Positions 40,617 through 50,375 of a stretch of 64,000 nucleotides of DNA are shown piece after piece. A program made the translations under genes and the position numbers. Origin of the DNA: Thiothrix subterranea (lineage in GTDB: Bacteria > Pseudomonadota > Gammaproteobacteria > Thiotrichales > Thiotrichaceae). Location: NCBI RefSeq assembly GCF_030930995.1, contig NZ_CP133217.1, forward strand, positions 1,426,001 through 1,490,000. The letters are read 5' to 3'. The notes beneath the pieces are model-generated. The model was not told where the DNA came from, did not search any database, and saw only the letters and a list, made by a program, of their open reading frames with translations. Position 1 is the first letter of the stretch; the number at the start of each line of letters is the position of its first letter.

Positions 40617-42704
40617 TTAAAATATGCCTGCGCGATATAAAGCGTCATCAATAGAAAGGTTGTCATATTTAGATGTAGGTATATTGTATTCTAAGCTTGT
40701 ACCGCTTTTACGTTTTGCTTCCGCATCAATTTTCGCCTTACGTACTGCAATTTCAGGGCATTCCTCCCCCTGAGAATCTCTACTACAATAATGACATTCT
40801 GGGCAGATTAAATGATTGCATTTTGGGCAAGTTTCATGCTTTTGTGTAATTAACGGAGAGTATCCACACTTTCTATATCCTTCTTTTTCTATCAAACCGC
40901 CGCAATAGGCAATAATTGTAAACCATTTTTCATTATCATTCTGTCTTCCACTAAGTAGTCCTGATCCTGAAAATTTGAATTCTCTAAAGTCTTTGATTTT
41001 AGCAAAAGAAATAGGGGTTTCATATATGGCAATCAATGTTTTGCATAGATCATGAATGATGTTCAAAGGGTCTTTTACATCAAAAGGATTTTTGTACTCA
41101 GTGTTTTTCTTAAAAATTAGGTCTAAATATTTATATGGAAGAATTTTTGCTTCACTTTCCTTATTCAGTGATTGTAAAAAATTCGTTAATACTAATAAGA
41201 AAATATCAGGTAGTCTTATTTTTCTCTGTGAAGTGATGGCAAGTACTTGATCATAAAATTCTAACTCAGCAGCCGTCAGATTTTTTCTGAGTTCATCTGG
41301 CAAAGAAATCCCATTAGTTATATAAAGATAAATAGGGTCAATGCCCATTATATTCCATGCTTTCCCGCTAGGTAAATTCATAGAGTGCAAGTTGTCATAA
41401 AGTTCTCTCGATATGGAATAATAGTCATCTGGATAATCCAATAGCCAAGGGGGAATCACATTTAACTTGTTACGAATTTCTATACTCAGAGTGATTAACC
41501 CATTTATTGAGAAGTTACTTTCTAGTTCACGTGCTTCAATATAAGACGTTTCACCAAGAAACTGAGTTGGTTCTATAAATTTAAAATCATCATCATTAGG
41601 CTCAGGTTTCATGTAAGGTGATAATACACAAGATATTTTTACATTTTCATTATGTCTGTTTTTTTTGAATGCTGGCACAACATGCTCAGAGTAAGATTTA
41701 CTGGTTTTATTTTTTCTGGCATTTTTCACATCAATAGGTATTTTCCCATCAAGAAGTAAATCATGTGTTTGCCAATCATTATTTTGTCTATCATGACTTA
41801 ATTGCATTATTGCTATATCATCAACATTCACACCATGTTGTTCATAAAATTTTATTGCAACCTTTTCCGCAGCTCGTGCTGATAGCATTTTAGCTATTTC
41901 ATGCTTATTTTCTTTTTTATTAATGCTGGAAATCCAGGTGCTCGCCAATTGCTTATCTTCTGCACTCAATTCTTTGTAAATATCTCTTGAGTTCCACGAT
42001 ATAGAGCTTTTTGTTTCAAAATTTTTATCTACCAAAGACAAAACCGATTGGTAATATTTTTTATATAAGTATTCTTGCACATTTGCAGGAGCTACTTTAA
42101 GATACAAATCATCTTCTCCAGTTATCGTGTAATTCTTCCAAAATGGATGAGAAGATGGAGAATAAAAATCTGTTTGTTCATTGATTGCATTAATGATTTC
42201 ATTTTGATATTCAAGATCATTACTTACGTTGCTAAATAATTCAAAACGTTGATGAACAGGAATTCGATCTCGAATAGTTTTAGCATCATTGCAAAGCAAT
42301 GTCGATTGAGGAAAGTACTTAAGAAAAGAATATAGTTTTTTATCCAAAATTCTCATGAGAATCTGAATTTGTTCATTTATCGGAATAATATTATTTAATT
42401 TTTCTCTCACAGTTTCCCATATTGTTAAATCATCAGAAAGAAAACACTTCATCAAAACATATTTGTTATTTTCATTTTTAAGCAGGTTAATGCCAGATGC
42501 AGTTATTCCTTTTTTTGATTTTATTTTTCCAAAAGAAACATAGACTCCCTCCTGGAGATCTTTTTCTTGGCACATCAATTGAGAACGATGACAATGGACT
42601 GACTCACCGGAAATTAATTCATTGATGAAACCATAATCATTGTATTTTCCAGTTTTGTGGTTTTCTGTGCCAAACCATTTGACTTTGCCAATGAATCTTT
42701 CCAT
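40617..42704 (-). CDS. Cold-shock-domain / PD-(D/E)XK nuclease-like / zinc-ribbon protein
   Basis: 695 residues; no known full-length family recognised. Residues 1-75 resemble a cold-shock domain (GKVKWFGTE, DYGFINEL, SVHCHRSQL). Around 280-330 there is a nuclease-like core: AAEKVAIKFYEQHG (Glu 280), NNDWQTHDLLLDGKIPIDVK with Asp 315 and the Asp-Val-Lys at 325-327. The C-terminus has CPKCNHLICPECHYC, a zinc ribbon. The gene is clearly more AT-rich than the core genome, implying transfer. Function in defence or RNA-guided processing is inference only. Confidence 0.62.
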   Translation of the reverse strand: MERFIGKVKWFGTENHKTGKYNDYGFINELISGESVHCHRSQLMCQEKDLQEGVYVSFGKIKSKKGITASGINLLKNENNKYVLMKCFLSDDLTIWETVREKLNNIIPINEQIQILMRILDKKLYSFLKYFPQSTLLCNDAKTIRDRIPVHQRFELFSNVSNDLEYQNEIINAINEQTDFYSPSSHPFWKNYTITGEDDLYLKVAPANVQEYLYKKYYQSVLSLVDKNFETKSSISWNSRDIYKELSAEDKQLASTWISSINKKENKHEIAKMLSARAAEKVAIKFYEQHGVNVDDIAIMQLSHDRQNNDWQTHDLLLDGKIPIDVKNARKNKTSKSYSEHVVPAFKKNRHNENVKISCVLSPYMKPEPNDDDFKFIEPTQFLGETSYIEARELESNFSINGLITLSIEIRNKLNVIPPWLLDYPDDYYSISRELYDNLHSMNLPSGKAWNIMGIDPIYLYITNGISLPDELRKNLTAAELEFYDQVLAITSQRKIRLPDIFLLVLTNFLQSLNKESEAKILPYKYLDLIFKKNTEYKNPFDVKDPLNIIHDLCKTLIAIYETPISFAKIKDFREFKFSGSGLLSGRQNDNEKWFTIIAYCGGLIEKEGYRKCGYSPLITQKHETCPKCNHLICPECHYCSRDSQGEECPEIAVRKAKIDAEAKRKSGTSLEYNIPTSKYDNLSIDDALYRAGIF

Positions 42705-42823
42705 TTTTATGAATCTTCCTGTTTTTGCGTTTTGATATTTACTTGTCTGAATGATAGGGGATTAATTTGTGCTAATATTTTATAAATAAAACCTGAGAAA
42801 TTGTCTGTCACCCACATCACTTG

Positions 42824-43717
42824 TTAGATTAAACTAATTTGCAACTCTTTATTTGTAGTGCTATTTTTGTTAATTTCCATAAAAAAAATAATTTCAAGTT
42901 CTTTTGCTATAGAATGTATGTCATCATCTATTAATGACAGTAGCTTATCTGATTCGTTTATTTTTTCTTGATATTTTACTTTTTTGACATAATCTGTTTC
43001 ATGCTTTATGAAAATGGAAGGTTCAATTTTTTCTAAGTTAATTTGACGCCATTTTTCTTTTAAGGGTTTTGTTCTTTTATTTAATTCGCTGATGGTGGAT
43101 TTTGCAATTCTTAATAAGTTTTCGGCATCATTTAAAATGCAATCACCTGATTCCGAAGTTGATTGATTTGTTTTTATTTGTTCTATTTTGCAAGCTGCTA
43201 TATTTATAGGTGTATTGCTTATAAGTTGTATTTTTGATATTTCCAAATCGAGATCCTCTTCGATTAAATTTATATGGCGTTCAACTAATGCAACTTTCCC
43301 TTTAATTGTGGTAATCATATTTTTGTACAACTTTTTTTCGTTTTTGTTTGCATATTTGAGGTGTGATTCAGCTTGTGCCTCGACTAGTAATAAACTAATA
43401 ATTATATTTTTATGATTTTTTGAATTATTGCGCAATAATTCTTTTTTCATGTTGTGAAACTTTAGTGAGTTGGCAACTCTGCTAAAAAAGTCATCTTCTT
43501 CAGGTGGTAAATTATTTTTATTTTTTGAAGTCAGATTTATGGTGCTATTGTTATTTGATTCAGTGTTGCTTGATGTTAATTTCATTATTAATCCAGATAT
43601 TGTTATTATTGGAATAGCAATATATGTTAGATATACACCAACATATGAAACAGTAAATAGCGTCACTAGGTAAAGTAAAAGGGTTGTCCAAAAAATAAAA
43701 GTTGATTTCTTATGCAT
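42824..43717 (-). CDS. Membrane-anchored coiled-coil protein of unknown function
   Basis: 297 residues. Two adjacent membrane helices occupy residues 8-47 (FWTTLLLYLVTLFTVSYVG, then YIAIPIITISGLIM). A Ser/Asn-rich linker follows, and the remainder is helical and heptad-like, facing the cytoplasm. AT-rich like its downstream neighbour, 119 bases away on the same strand, which suggests one acquired two-gene unit. No enzymatic motif seen. Confidence 0.6.
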   Translation of the reverse strand: MHKKSTFIFWTTLLLYLVTLFTVSYVGVYLTYIAIPIITISGLIMKLTSSNTESNNNSTINLTSKNKNNLPPEEDDFFSRVANSLKFHNMKKELLRNNSKNHKNIIISLLLVEAQAESHLKYANKNEKKLYKNMITTIKGKVALVERHINLIEEDLDLEISKIQLISNTPINIAACKIEQIKTNQSTSESGDCILNDAENLLRIAKSTISELNKRTKPLKEKWRQINLEKIEPSIFIKHETDYVKKVKYQEKINESDKLLSLIDDDIHSIAKELEIIFFMEINKNSTTNKELQISLI

Positions 43718-44151
43718 GAGTCTATTTCTATGTTTGATTTGAAGATAACAAATAACCGTATTATTATTTATAATAGAATATTCTAAGTGATTATTGTTAA
43801 TCTTGTTATCAAAGGTGAACCGACATCACTAATCTGGTTCGCTAAAATTTTCGTATGGGTTGAAGTTTTCATAGCCCCTCACTCTTTAAAGAATGTCTAC
43901 AGTAAGCTTTATCCTAACAAATATTTTTTGTTAAAAAAGTGACCGCTGTCACAGGAATTATTTTTAGCACCCAAGAATTGTCAAAATTATCATGCATCCA
44001 CCTTTGTAGGTCGGACTTTAGTCCGACATTGCCCGCAATAGCCTGCTTTCTCTGATTGTCGGACTAAAGCCCGACCTACGCCGAGCCGCAAATTGCAATT
44101 CCATTCCTCACGTTGCACACTGCTGCTTCCATAACCTGCCATCAAGACCCC
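43718..44151. other. 434-base gene-free stretch
   Basis: AT-rich, continuing the composition of the unknown genes to its left up to about 43990. An imperfect AACAAA/TTTGTT dyad lies at 43917-43933. The only strong structure is the palindromic repeat at 44006-44079. No convincing gene. Confidence 0.6.
44006..44079. repeat. Palindromic repeat pair (REP-like)
   Basis: GTAGGTCGGACTTTAGTCCG and its inverse GTCGGACTAAAGCCCGACCT, each itself palindromic, form a 74-base inverted unit between the AT-rich island and nudF. It marks the right boundary of the island. Confidence 0.82.
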
Positions 44152-44733
44152 ATGAAATTCGACATCCTCTCCCAACAAAATCTGTACAAAGGCTTTTTCC
44201 GCGTGGATGCCTACGAATTCCGCCACGAACTGTTTGCAGGCGGTTGGTCGGGGACGGTCAGGCGGGAAATTTTCGAGCGTCGCAATGCCGTCGCCGTGCT
44301 GCTGCACGATCCCGTTGCCGATACGCTGTTGGTGATCGAGCAATTCCGCCCCGGTGCTGCCTTGCGGGATGCGCAAGGCGCGTGGATGGTCGAAATCGTC
44401 GCAGGCATTGTCGAAGATGGCGAAAGCAACGCCGACGTAGCACGCCGCGAAGCCCAAGAAGAAGCCGGTTGCACCCTCGACACGCTCGAACACATCATCG
44501 ACTTTTACCCCAGCGCAGGCGGCTCCACCGAAATCGTCAGCCTGTATTACGCCCCCGTCGATTTATCCGCCGTACCCACCGGCATCCACGGCTTGCCGGA
44601 AGAACACGAAGACATTCGCGTATCCGTCATCCCGCGTCACACAGCGCTGGCATGGCTCAAAGCCGGTAAAATCCAAGCATCCCTAGCAATCATTGCCCTG
44701 CAATGGCTGGCGTTGGAAAAACCCCCCCGTTAA
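44152..44733 (+). CDS. nudF: ADP-ribose pyrophosphatase
   Basis: 193 residues from the ATG at 44152. The Nudix box GIVEDGESNADVARREAQEE and the preceding VIEQFRPG loop are typical of NudF. The downstream PSAGGSTEIVSLYYA is the ADP-ribose specific segment. It hydrolyses ADP-ribose to AMP and ribose 5-phosphate. Confidence 0.92.
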   Translation: MKFDILSQQNLYKGFFRVDAYEFRHELFAGGWSGTVRREIFERRNAVAVLLHDPVADTLLVIEQFRPGAALRDAQGAWMVEIVAGIVEDGESNADVARREAQEEAGCTLDTLEHIIDFYPSAGGSTEIVSLYYAPVDLSAVPTGIHGLPEEHEDIRVSVIPRHTALAWLKAGKIQASLAIIALQWLALEKPPR

Positions 44734-44799
44734 TGCGCTTGTTGGTGCGATTGATTCTATGCAAAAATGAAGTACTACCTCAGATTTGCAGGGTGCGTC

Positions 44800-46002
44800 A
44801 TGATTCAACGCCACATACTTCCCATTTTATTGGCGCGTGCTGCCCAATGGCCTGTGGTGACGGTCACGGGACCACGGCAATCCGGCAAAACCACATTGTG
44901 TCGGGAAGCCTTTCCCAACAAGCCTTACACCAATCTGGAACGCCCCGATACCCGCGATTTTGCCCGCACTGATCCACGCGGTTTTCTGAGCCAATTCCCC
45001 GATGGGGCGGTGATTGATGAAATTCAGCGTGTCCCCGACTTGCTGTCATGGATTCAAGTATTGGTGGATGAAAAGAATACAGCAGGGCAATTCATCCTCA
45101 CCGGTAGCCACCAGTTTGAACTCAGCCGCCACATCTCGCAGTCATTGGCGGGGCGTACTGCCTTGCTGAAATTGTTGCCGCTGTCGATTGCCGAACTGTT
45201 ACCAATTGTGGAAACACCAACGCTGGATGATTTCTTGTACCAAGGTGGTTATCCGCGCATTCATGCCCAACAACTAGACCCCGCCGTGGCGTTGGGTGAT
45301 TACTTTGAAACCTATGTGCAGCGCGATTTGCGTGAATTGGTACAATTGCGCAACCTCCATCTGTTTGAAAAATTTGTGCGCCTAGTCGCGGGGCGCGTCG
45401 GGCAATTGGTGAATATGCAAAGTCTCGCAGCGGATGTCGGCGTATCAGGAAACACCGTGCAAGAATGGCTCACCTTATTGGAAGCTTCCTACATTGTGTT
45501 TCGCCTGCCGCCTTGGTTCAGCAATGGCAGCAAACGCCTGATCAAATCGCCCAAGCTCTATTTTTACGACGTGGGGCTTGCCGCCTGGTTAATAGGGATC
45601 ACCCAGCCCGCGTATCTACCCACACACCCGCTGCGGGGCAATTTGTTTGAAAACCTCGTGGTGTTGGAAGTGCTGAAAACCCTGCATAACGCAGGTGCAA
45701 AACCCAACCTGTCTTTCTACCGCGATGCCAACCACAACGAAGCCGATTTGCTGCTGGAAACCGGCGATAAATTGCAACTGCTCGAAATCAAGTCCGCGCA
45801 AACGGTTGCCAGCGATGCCATGCAAGCCGCCACACGGGTAAAAACTGCCTTGGGTGAACGGATTGCCGGTATGACATTGGTGTACGGCGGGGCGGAAGCG
45901 CAACGGCGCAGTGCGTTTACGGTATTGCCGTATACGCAGGTGCAGGCGTGGCTGCTACAATCGCTCGTATTGGAAAAACCACCCCTAGGATGCCATTCAT
46001 GA
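44800..46002 (+). CDS. ATPase with DUF4143 domain
   Basis: 400 residues from the ATG at 44800 (MIQRHILPILLARA). Walker A is VTGPRQSGKTTL, Walker B AVIDEIQRVPDLL. The C-terminal DUF4143 part has FEKFVRLVAGRVGQLVN, PKLYFYDVGLAAWLIG and a nuclease-like NEADLLLETGDKLQLLEIK. Full-length for this family; function unknown. Its stop overlaps the next gene as ATGA. Confidence 0.88.
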   Translation: MIQRHILPILLARAAQWPVVTVTGPRQSGKTTLCREAFPNKPYTNLERPDTRDFARTDPRGFLSQFPDGAVIDEIQRVPDLLSWIQVLVDEKNTAGQFILTGSHQFELSRHISQSLAGRTALLKLLPLSIAELLPIVETPTLDDFLYQGGYPRIHAQQLDPAVALGDYFETYVQRDLRELVQLRNLHLFEKFVRLVAGRVGQLVNMQSLAADVGVSGNTVQEWLTLLEASYIVFRLPPWFSNGSKRLIKSPKLYFYDVGLAAWLIGITQPAYLPTHPLRGNLFENLVVLEVLKTLHNAGAKPNLSFYRDANHNEADLLLETGDKLQLLEIKSAQTVASDAMQAATRVKTALGERIAGMTLVYGGAEAQRRSAFTVLPYTQVQAWLLQSLVLEKPPLGCHS

Positions 46003-46535
46003 CCGTTAAAGCCTTTGAAAACCACACCCCAACGCTGCACCCGACCGCCTACGTCGACCCGATGGCGTATGTCAGCGGGCAAACCACCCTAGGCGAAGGT
46101 TCGTCGGTGTGGCCGATGGCGGTAGTGCGCGGCGACATCAACCCCATTCGCATTGGCAACTTGACCAATGTGCAAGACGGCGCGGTGCTGCATGTCACGC
46201 ACGGCGGCCCGTATTCCTCGCCCGACGGTCGCCCGCTGCTGATTGGCGATGAAGTCACGATTGGTCACAAAGCCGTGTTACACGCCTGCACCATCGGCAA
46301 CCGCTGTTTGGTGGGGATGAGCGCTATCGTGCTGGATGGCGCAGTGGTCGAAGACGAGGTAATGATCGGCGCAGGCAGTTTAGTTCCACCGGGTAAACGC
46401 TTGGAAAGCGGCTATTTGTACGTCGGCAATCCGGTCAAACAGTCGCGGGCGCTGACCGAAAAAGAGCGGGCATATTTCAGCTATTCGGCCAATTACTATG
46501 CAAAGTTAGCGCTAAGAACGGCTGCCTCGGAGTGA
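45999..46535 (+). CDS. Gamma carbonic anhydrase family protein
   Basis: 178 residues from the ATG at 45999 (MTVKAFENHTP), coupled to the upstream ATPase by a 4-base overlap. Left-handed beta-helix hexapeptide repeats and the metal-binding histidines (VLHVTH, IGHKAVLHAC) are visible. Resembles YrdA/PaaY. It may be a real carbonic anhydrase; activity cannot be judged. Confidence 0.88.
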   Translation: MTVKAFENHTPTLHPTAYVDPMAYVSGQTTLGEGSSVWPMAVVRGDINPIRIGNLTNVQDGAVLHVTHGGPYSSPDGRPLLIGDEVTIGHKAVLHACTIGNRCLVGMSAIVLDGAVVEDEVMIGAGSLVPPGKRLESGYLYVGNPVKQSRALTEKERAYFSYSANYYAKLALRTAASE

Positions 46536-46542
46536 AAACAGT

Positions 46543-47076
46543 ATGCAAGCTTTAATTCTCGGCGGTGCACGTTCCGGTAAAAGTCATTATGCCGAAACGT
46601 TAGCGCAACAGTCCGGTCACGAGGTTATTTATATCGCGACTGCGCAAGCGCATGACGCTGAAATGCAAGAACGCATTACCCATCACCGCGCTACTCGCCC
46701 TGCACATTGGCTGACAGTAGAAGAGCCACTAACACTTGCCACCACCCTGCAACATCATGCTGCTTCACACCGCCTGTTGCTGGTGGATTGTCTAACACTG
46801 TGGTTGACCAATTTGCTGTGTTTGGAAGACGAGCAACGTTTGCAAACAGAAACCACCGCATTGTTACAGACCCTCCCGCGTTTGCCGGGGCATACCCTGT
46901 TGGTCAGTAACGAGGTGGGGTTGGGCGTCGTGCCATTGGGCGAATTGACGCGGCGTTACGTTGACAGCGCAGGGCGCTTGCATCAGCAATTAGCCGCACA
47001 ACTGGAAACGGTGGTGTTCATGGTGGCAGGTTTGCCACAGGTATTAAAAGGACATTTCAATGGATTGGCTGAATGA
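46543..47076 (+). CDS. cobU: Adenosylcobinamide kinase / guanylyltransferase
   Basis: 177 residues. P-loop [12 protein letters not shown], the guanylylated His region [10 protein letters not shown] and [13 protein letters not shown] are diagnostic. It makes adenosylcobinamide-GDP. It starts 7 bases after the carbonic anhydrase gene and overlaps cobT by 17. Confidence 0.95.
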   Translation: MQALILGGARSGKSHYAETLAQQSGHEVIYIATAQAHDAEMQERITHHRATRPAHWLTVEEPLTLATTLQHHAASHRLLLVDCLTLWLTNLLCLEDEQRLQTETTALLQTLPRLPGHTLLVSNEVGLGVVPLGELTRRYVDSAGRLHQQLAAQLETVVFMVAGLPQVLKGHFNGLAE

Positions 47077-48115
47077 ACCCTGCGCGAGCGCGACAGAACA
47101 TTACCGAGAATTTGCTTTACAACGTCAGCAACAACTCACCAAGCCTAGCGGCGCGTTAGGCAGGTTGGAAACGTTGGCAGTGACATTGGCAGCGCTGCAA
47201 GGCCGTGAAGACCCCCGTGCCGATAGGGTTCACATCAGTATTTTTGCCGCCGACCACGGTGTGACGGAAGAGGGCGTATCCGCCTTCCCGCAAGCGGTGA
47301 CTGGGCAAATGGTGCACAATTTTCTCAACGGTGGTGCCGCTATCAGCGTACTGGCACGAGAGCTGGGTGCAACGCTGGAAATCATCGACGTCGGTGTCAA
47401 AGACCCGCTAAACCATGCAGGGCTGATCAGTCAACGTGCCGGTGCGGGTACGGCAAACAGTGCGCAAGCCCCCGCGATGACCCACAGCCAGCTCAATCTT
47501 GCACTGCAAGCAGGCTACGCCGCTGCCGAACGCGCCTATGCGAATAAAGCACACCTGTTTATTGGTGGTGAAATGGGCATCGGCAATACCACCGCCGCGA
47601 CCGCGTTGTATTGTGCCTTGCTGGATGTTGCACCAAGCGTCGCCACCGGCGCAGGCACAGGGCTTGATGCTGCCGGTATTGCGCATAAAGTGAATGTTAT
47701 TCAACGCATTCTTGATGTGCATCGCCATCACCTGAATGCGCCGTTGGAGGCATTGCGTTGCGTCGGTGGGTTTGAAATTGCCGCATTGGTCGGGGCGTAT
47801 TGGCGGGCGGCTCAACGGGGCATTCCCATTGTGGTGGATGGTTTTATCAGCACCGCCGCCGCATTGGTGGCAGTGCAACAGCAGCCGAATGTGCAGCAAT
47901 GGTTATTGCTCAGTCATGCGTCTGCCGAACCGGGGCATGTGTTGGCAACCGATTTTCTAGGTTTGCAGCCGTTGTTGGATTTGCAAATGCGGTTGGGGGA
48001 GGGCAGTGGCGCGGCGCTGGCTGTGCCGTTGTTGCGCATGGCGTGCGCTTTACATAACCGCATGGCAACGTTTGCTGAAGCAGCGGTGGCGGGTGAAACG
48101 GCAGCGCGATTGTGA
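47060..48115 (+). CDS. cobT: Nicotinate-nucleotide-DMB phosphoribosyltransferase
   Basis: 351 residues. [34 protein letters not shown] and [11 protein letters not shown] match CobT. It activates dimethylbenzimidazole to alpha-ribazole phosphate, the product of bluB encoded further right being its substrate. Confidence 0.96.
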   Translation: MDWLNEPCASATEHYREFALQRQQQLTKPSGALGRLETLAVTLAALQGREDPRADRVHISIFAADHGVTEEGVSAFPQAVTGQMVHNFLNGGAAISVLARELGATLEIIDVGVKDPLNHAGLISQRAGAGTANSAQAPAMTHSQLNLALQAGYAAAERAYANKAHLFIGGEMGIGNTTAATALYCALLDVAPSVATGAGTGLDAAGIAHKVNVIQRILDVHRHHLNAPLEALRCVGGFEIAALVGAYWRAAQRGIPIVVDGFISTAAALVAVQQQPNVQQWLLLSHASAEPGHVLATDFLGLQPLLDLQMRLGEGSGAALAVPLLRMACALHNRMATFAEAAVAGETAARL

Positions 48116-48855
48116 TGCATAATATACCCCGCTATTTTTTCCTTGCGCTGTCATTTCTGACCCGTATTCCAGTGCCGGATCTGGGTAAGCTGGAAGTAGT
48201 GGATTTTGGGCGGGCAGCTTTATTTTATCCATTGGTGGGCTTGCTGATTGGTGCTTTGTTGTGCCTCCCGCTGGTATTGTTTCCACACGCACCGGCGGTA
48301 TTGCTGGCAGCAATAGTGACCGTGTTATGGGCGGCTATTACGGGTGGGCTGCATCTGGATGGGCTGGCAGACAGTGCCGATGCGTGGCTTGGCGGTTTCG
48401 GCGATGTGGAAAAGACGCACCGCATTCTCAAAGACCCGCTGATCGGTGCGGCGGGTGCAATCGCGCTGGTCGGGTTGTTATTGCTGAAATTCGCCGCGCT
48501 GGTGGTGATCCTTGAAAACAGTGTGTGGTGGGTGGTCTTGCTGACTCCGGTATTGGGGCGGGCGCTGGTATTGTTACTGTTTCTGACGACACCTTACGTG
48601 CGAGAGGGCGGCTTAGCCAGTGCAGTCACCGCGCATTTACCGCGTACCATGGCGTGGTGGCTCACACTGGCAACGTTGCTGCTGGTGGCACTGGTTTCCT
48701 TGCACGGTTTGGGGGCGGTACTGCTGGGATTTTGGTTGTTGCGGCGGATGATGGTACAGCGCTTGCGAGGTTGTACCGGTGATACCGCCGGTGCAACACT
48801 GGAAAGTGGTGAAATGTTGTGGCTGCTGGGGGTGGCATTGGGCTTGCCAGCGTAA
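48115..48855 (+). CDS. cobS: Adenosylcobinamide-GDP ribazoletransferase
   Basis: 246 residues from the ATG at 48115, which overlaps the cobT stop (TGATG); a GTG at 48112 is possible. Six or so membrane helices. FLTRIPVP and GGLHLDGLADSADAW are the family signature. It joins the lower ligand to cobinamide-GDP in the membrane. Confidence 0.95.
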   Translation: MHNIPRYFFLALSFLTRIPVPDLGKLEVVDFGRAALFYPLVGLLIGALLCLPLVLFPHAPAVLLAAIVTVLWAAITGGLHLDGLADSADAWLGGFGDVEKTHRILKDPLIGAAGAIALVGLLLLKFAALVVILENSVWWVVLLTPVLGRALVLLLFLTTPYVREGGLASAVTAHLPRTMAWWLTLATLLLVALVSLHGLGAVLLGFWLLRRMMVQRLRGCTGDTAGATLESGEMLWLLGVALGLPA

Positions 48856-48860
48856 GGTGG

Positions 48861-50375
48861 CTATGGCGCTTGGAGCAGTGCCATCACAACCGGCATATTC
48901 AAGTGTGTTTCCAGTGTATCCGCCAGCCGTTCGAGTTGTTGTTCGCGCACCGCATTGATGTCGAATGTGTCTGCCTCGCGTAAACCTGACCATTCCAACA
49001 ATGCTTGCAATGCTTCCGGCGCGTCAAATAGCCCGTGCAAATACGTCGCTAATATCTGCCCATCGGCAGAGATTGCGCCATCCGGTTGTCCATCCAAATA
49101 TACCGCTGGCGCTTCCAACGCTTTACCTGTGCTAATGCCGCAGTGGATTTCATAGCCGTGAAGAAAATCCTCCCCTAACCCCGCCCAGCCGCTACTCGCG
49201 GCGCTTGCGCCCTTTTGCAAAGGAGGTGCAAGAGTGCCTCTGCGGTTAGTGAGTTGTTTTTCGGGGTGCAGGGTCGTTTCCAATTCAAGTAAACCCAGCC
49301 CCGCATAACTACGCGGTTCCCCCTCCATCCCGTGCGGATCGTGAATCGCCGCCCCCAACATCTGCAAACCGCCACAAATCCCGATCACCTTCCCGCCGTA
49401 ACGCAAATGCCGCTGAATCGCCGCCTCCCAGCCTTGCGAGCGCAACCACGCCAAATCAAATCCAACATTCTTACTCCCCGGCAAAATCAGCAAATCCGCC
49501 GCCGGAATACTTTCCAAGTGCCCCACATACTGAAAATCCACCTGCGGATGCAAGCGCAACGGCTCAAAATCCGTATGGTTACTGATATGCGGAAGGCTAG
49601 GCACAACGACTCTTAGCTCCCTGCCCCCCTTGCGGGGGAAGGGCTGGGGATGGGGGGTTTCCGGCACAGCATCCTCCGCATCCAAATGCAGCCCATGCAA
49701 ATACGGCAACACCCCCAACACCGGCTTACCCGTATACGCCTCCAACCAATCCAACCCGCCCTGCAATAACGCAATATCGCCACGAAACCGATTGATCACA
49801 AAGCCTTTCACCCGCGCTTGTTCCGTTGCCGACAACAACGCCAACGTCCCCACCAAATGCGCAAACACCCCACCTTTGTCGATGTCCGCAATCAAAATCA
49901 CCGGACAATCCGCCCGTTCCGCAAAGCCCATATTGGCAATATCGCCTTCGCGCAAATTGATTTCCGCCGGGCTGCCCGCGCCTTCCACCATGACGTAGGT
50001 ATATGCCGCACACAGCCGCGCATAAGAATCGAACACCGCCGCCGCTGCCTTGGGTTTGTAGCTGTGGTAATCGAGGGCTTCGAGATTGCCGATGGAATGC
50101 CCTTGCAGGATAACTTGCGCCCCCGTGTCGGTATTCGGCTTGAGCAGCACGGGATTCATGTGGACACTGGGGACAACGCCCGCCGCCTGTGCTTGCAAGG
50201 CTTGCGCCCGCCCAATTTCGCCGCCATCGGGGGTAACGGCGCTATTCAATGCCATGTTCTGCGGTTTGAACGGCACGACGGATAAGCCGCGCCGTTTGAA
50301 AACGCGGCACAGCCCCGCGACTAATGTGCTTTTGCCCGCATCCGAGGTACAGCCTTGCACCATCAAGGTTGGCAT
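48861..50375 (-). CDS. cobQ: Cobyric acid synthase (with two in-frame repeat insertions)
   Basis: 504 residues. The N-terminal dethiobiotin-synthetase-like domain has [19 protein letters not shown] and [12 protein letters not shown]; the glutaminase domain has the nucleophile region [10 protein letters not shown]. It amidates four side chains of adenosylcobyrinic acid diamide. Two segments break the normal alignment: [17 protein letters not shown] (about 49614-49664) and [14 protein letters not shown]...GLGEDF (about 49166-49243). Both look like translated dispersed repeats. Confidence 0.94.
   Translation of the reverse strand: MPTLMVQGCTSDAGKSTLVAGLCRVFKRRGLSVVPFKPQNMALNSAVTPDGGEIGRAQALQAQAAGVVPSVHMNPVLLKPNTDTGAQVILQGHSIGNLEALDYHSYKPKAAAAVFDSYARLCAAYTYVMVEGAGSPAEINLREGDIANMGFAERADCPVILIADIDKGGVFAHLVGTLALLSATEQARVKGFVINRFRGDIALLQGGLDWLEAYTGKPVLGVLPYLHGLHLDAEDAVPETPHPQPFPRKGGRELRVVVPSLPHISNHTDFEPLRLHPQVDFQYVGHLESIPAADLLILPGSKNVGFDLAWLRSQGWEAAIQRHLRYGGKVIGICGGLQMLGAAIHDPHGMEGEPRSYAGLGLLELETTLHPEKQLTNRRGTLAPPLQKGASAASSGWAGLGEDFLHGYEIHCGISTGKALEAPAVYLDGQPDGAISADGQILATYLHGLFDAPEALQALLEWSGLREADTFDINAVREQQLERLADTLETHLNMPVVMALLQAP
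49166..49243. repeat. Dispersed repeat inside cobQ, copy 1
   Basis: AATCCTCCCCTAACCCCGCC at one end and CCTTTTGCAAAGGAGG at the other, inside the glutaminase domain just before YEIH. It keeps the frame. Confidence 0.6.
49614..49664. repeat. Dispersed repeat inside cobQ, copy 2
   Basis: CTCCCTGCCCCCCTTGCGGG continuing into GGGAAGGGCTGGGGATGGGG. It sits in the linker between the two CobQ domains and adds about 16 residues. Confidence 0.7.

Noticed and set aside
43718-44005. A small gene in the AT-rich gap before nudF
   Set aside because: Short frames lack ribosome sites and conserved features.
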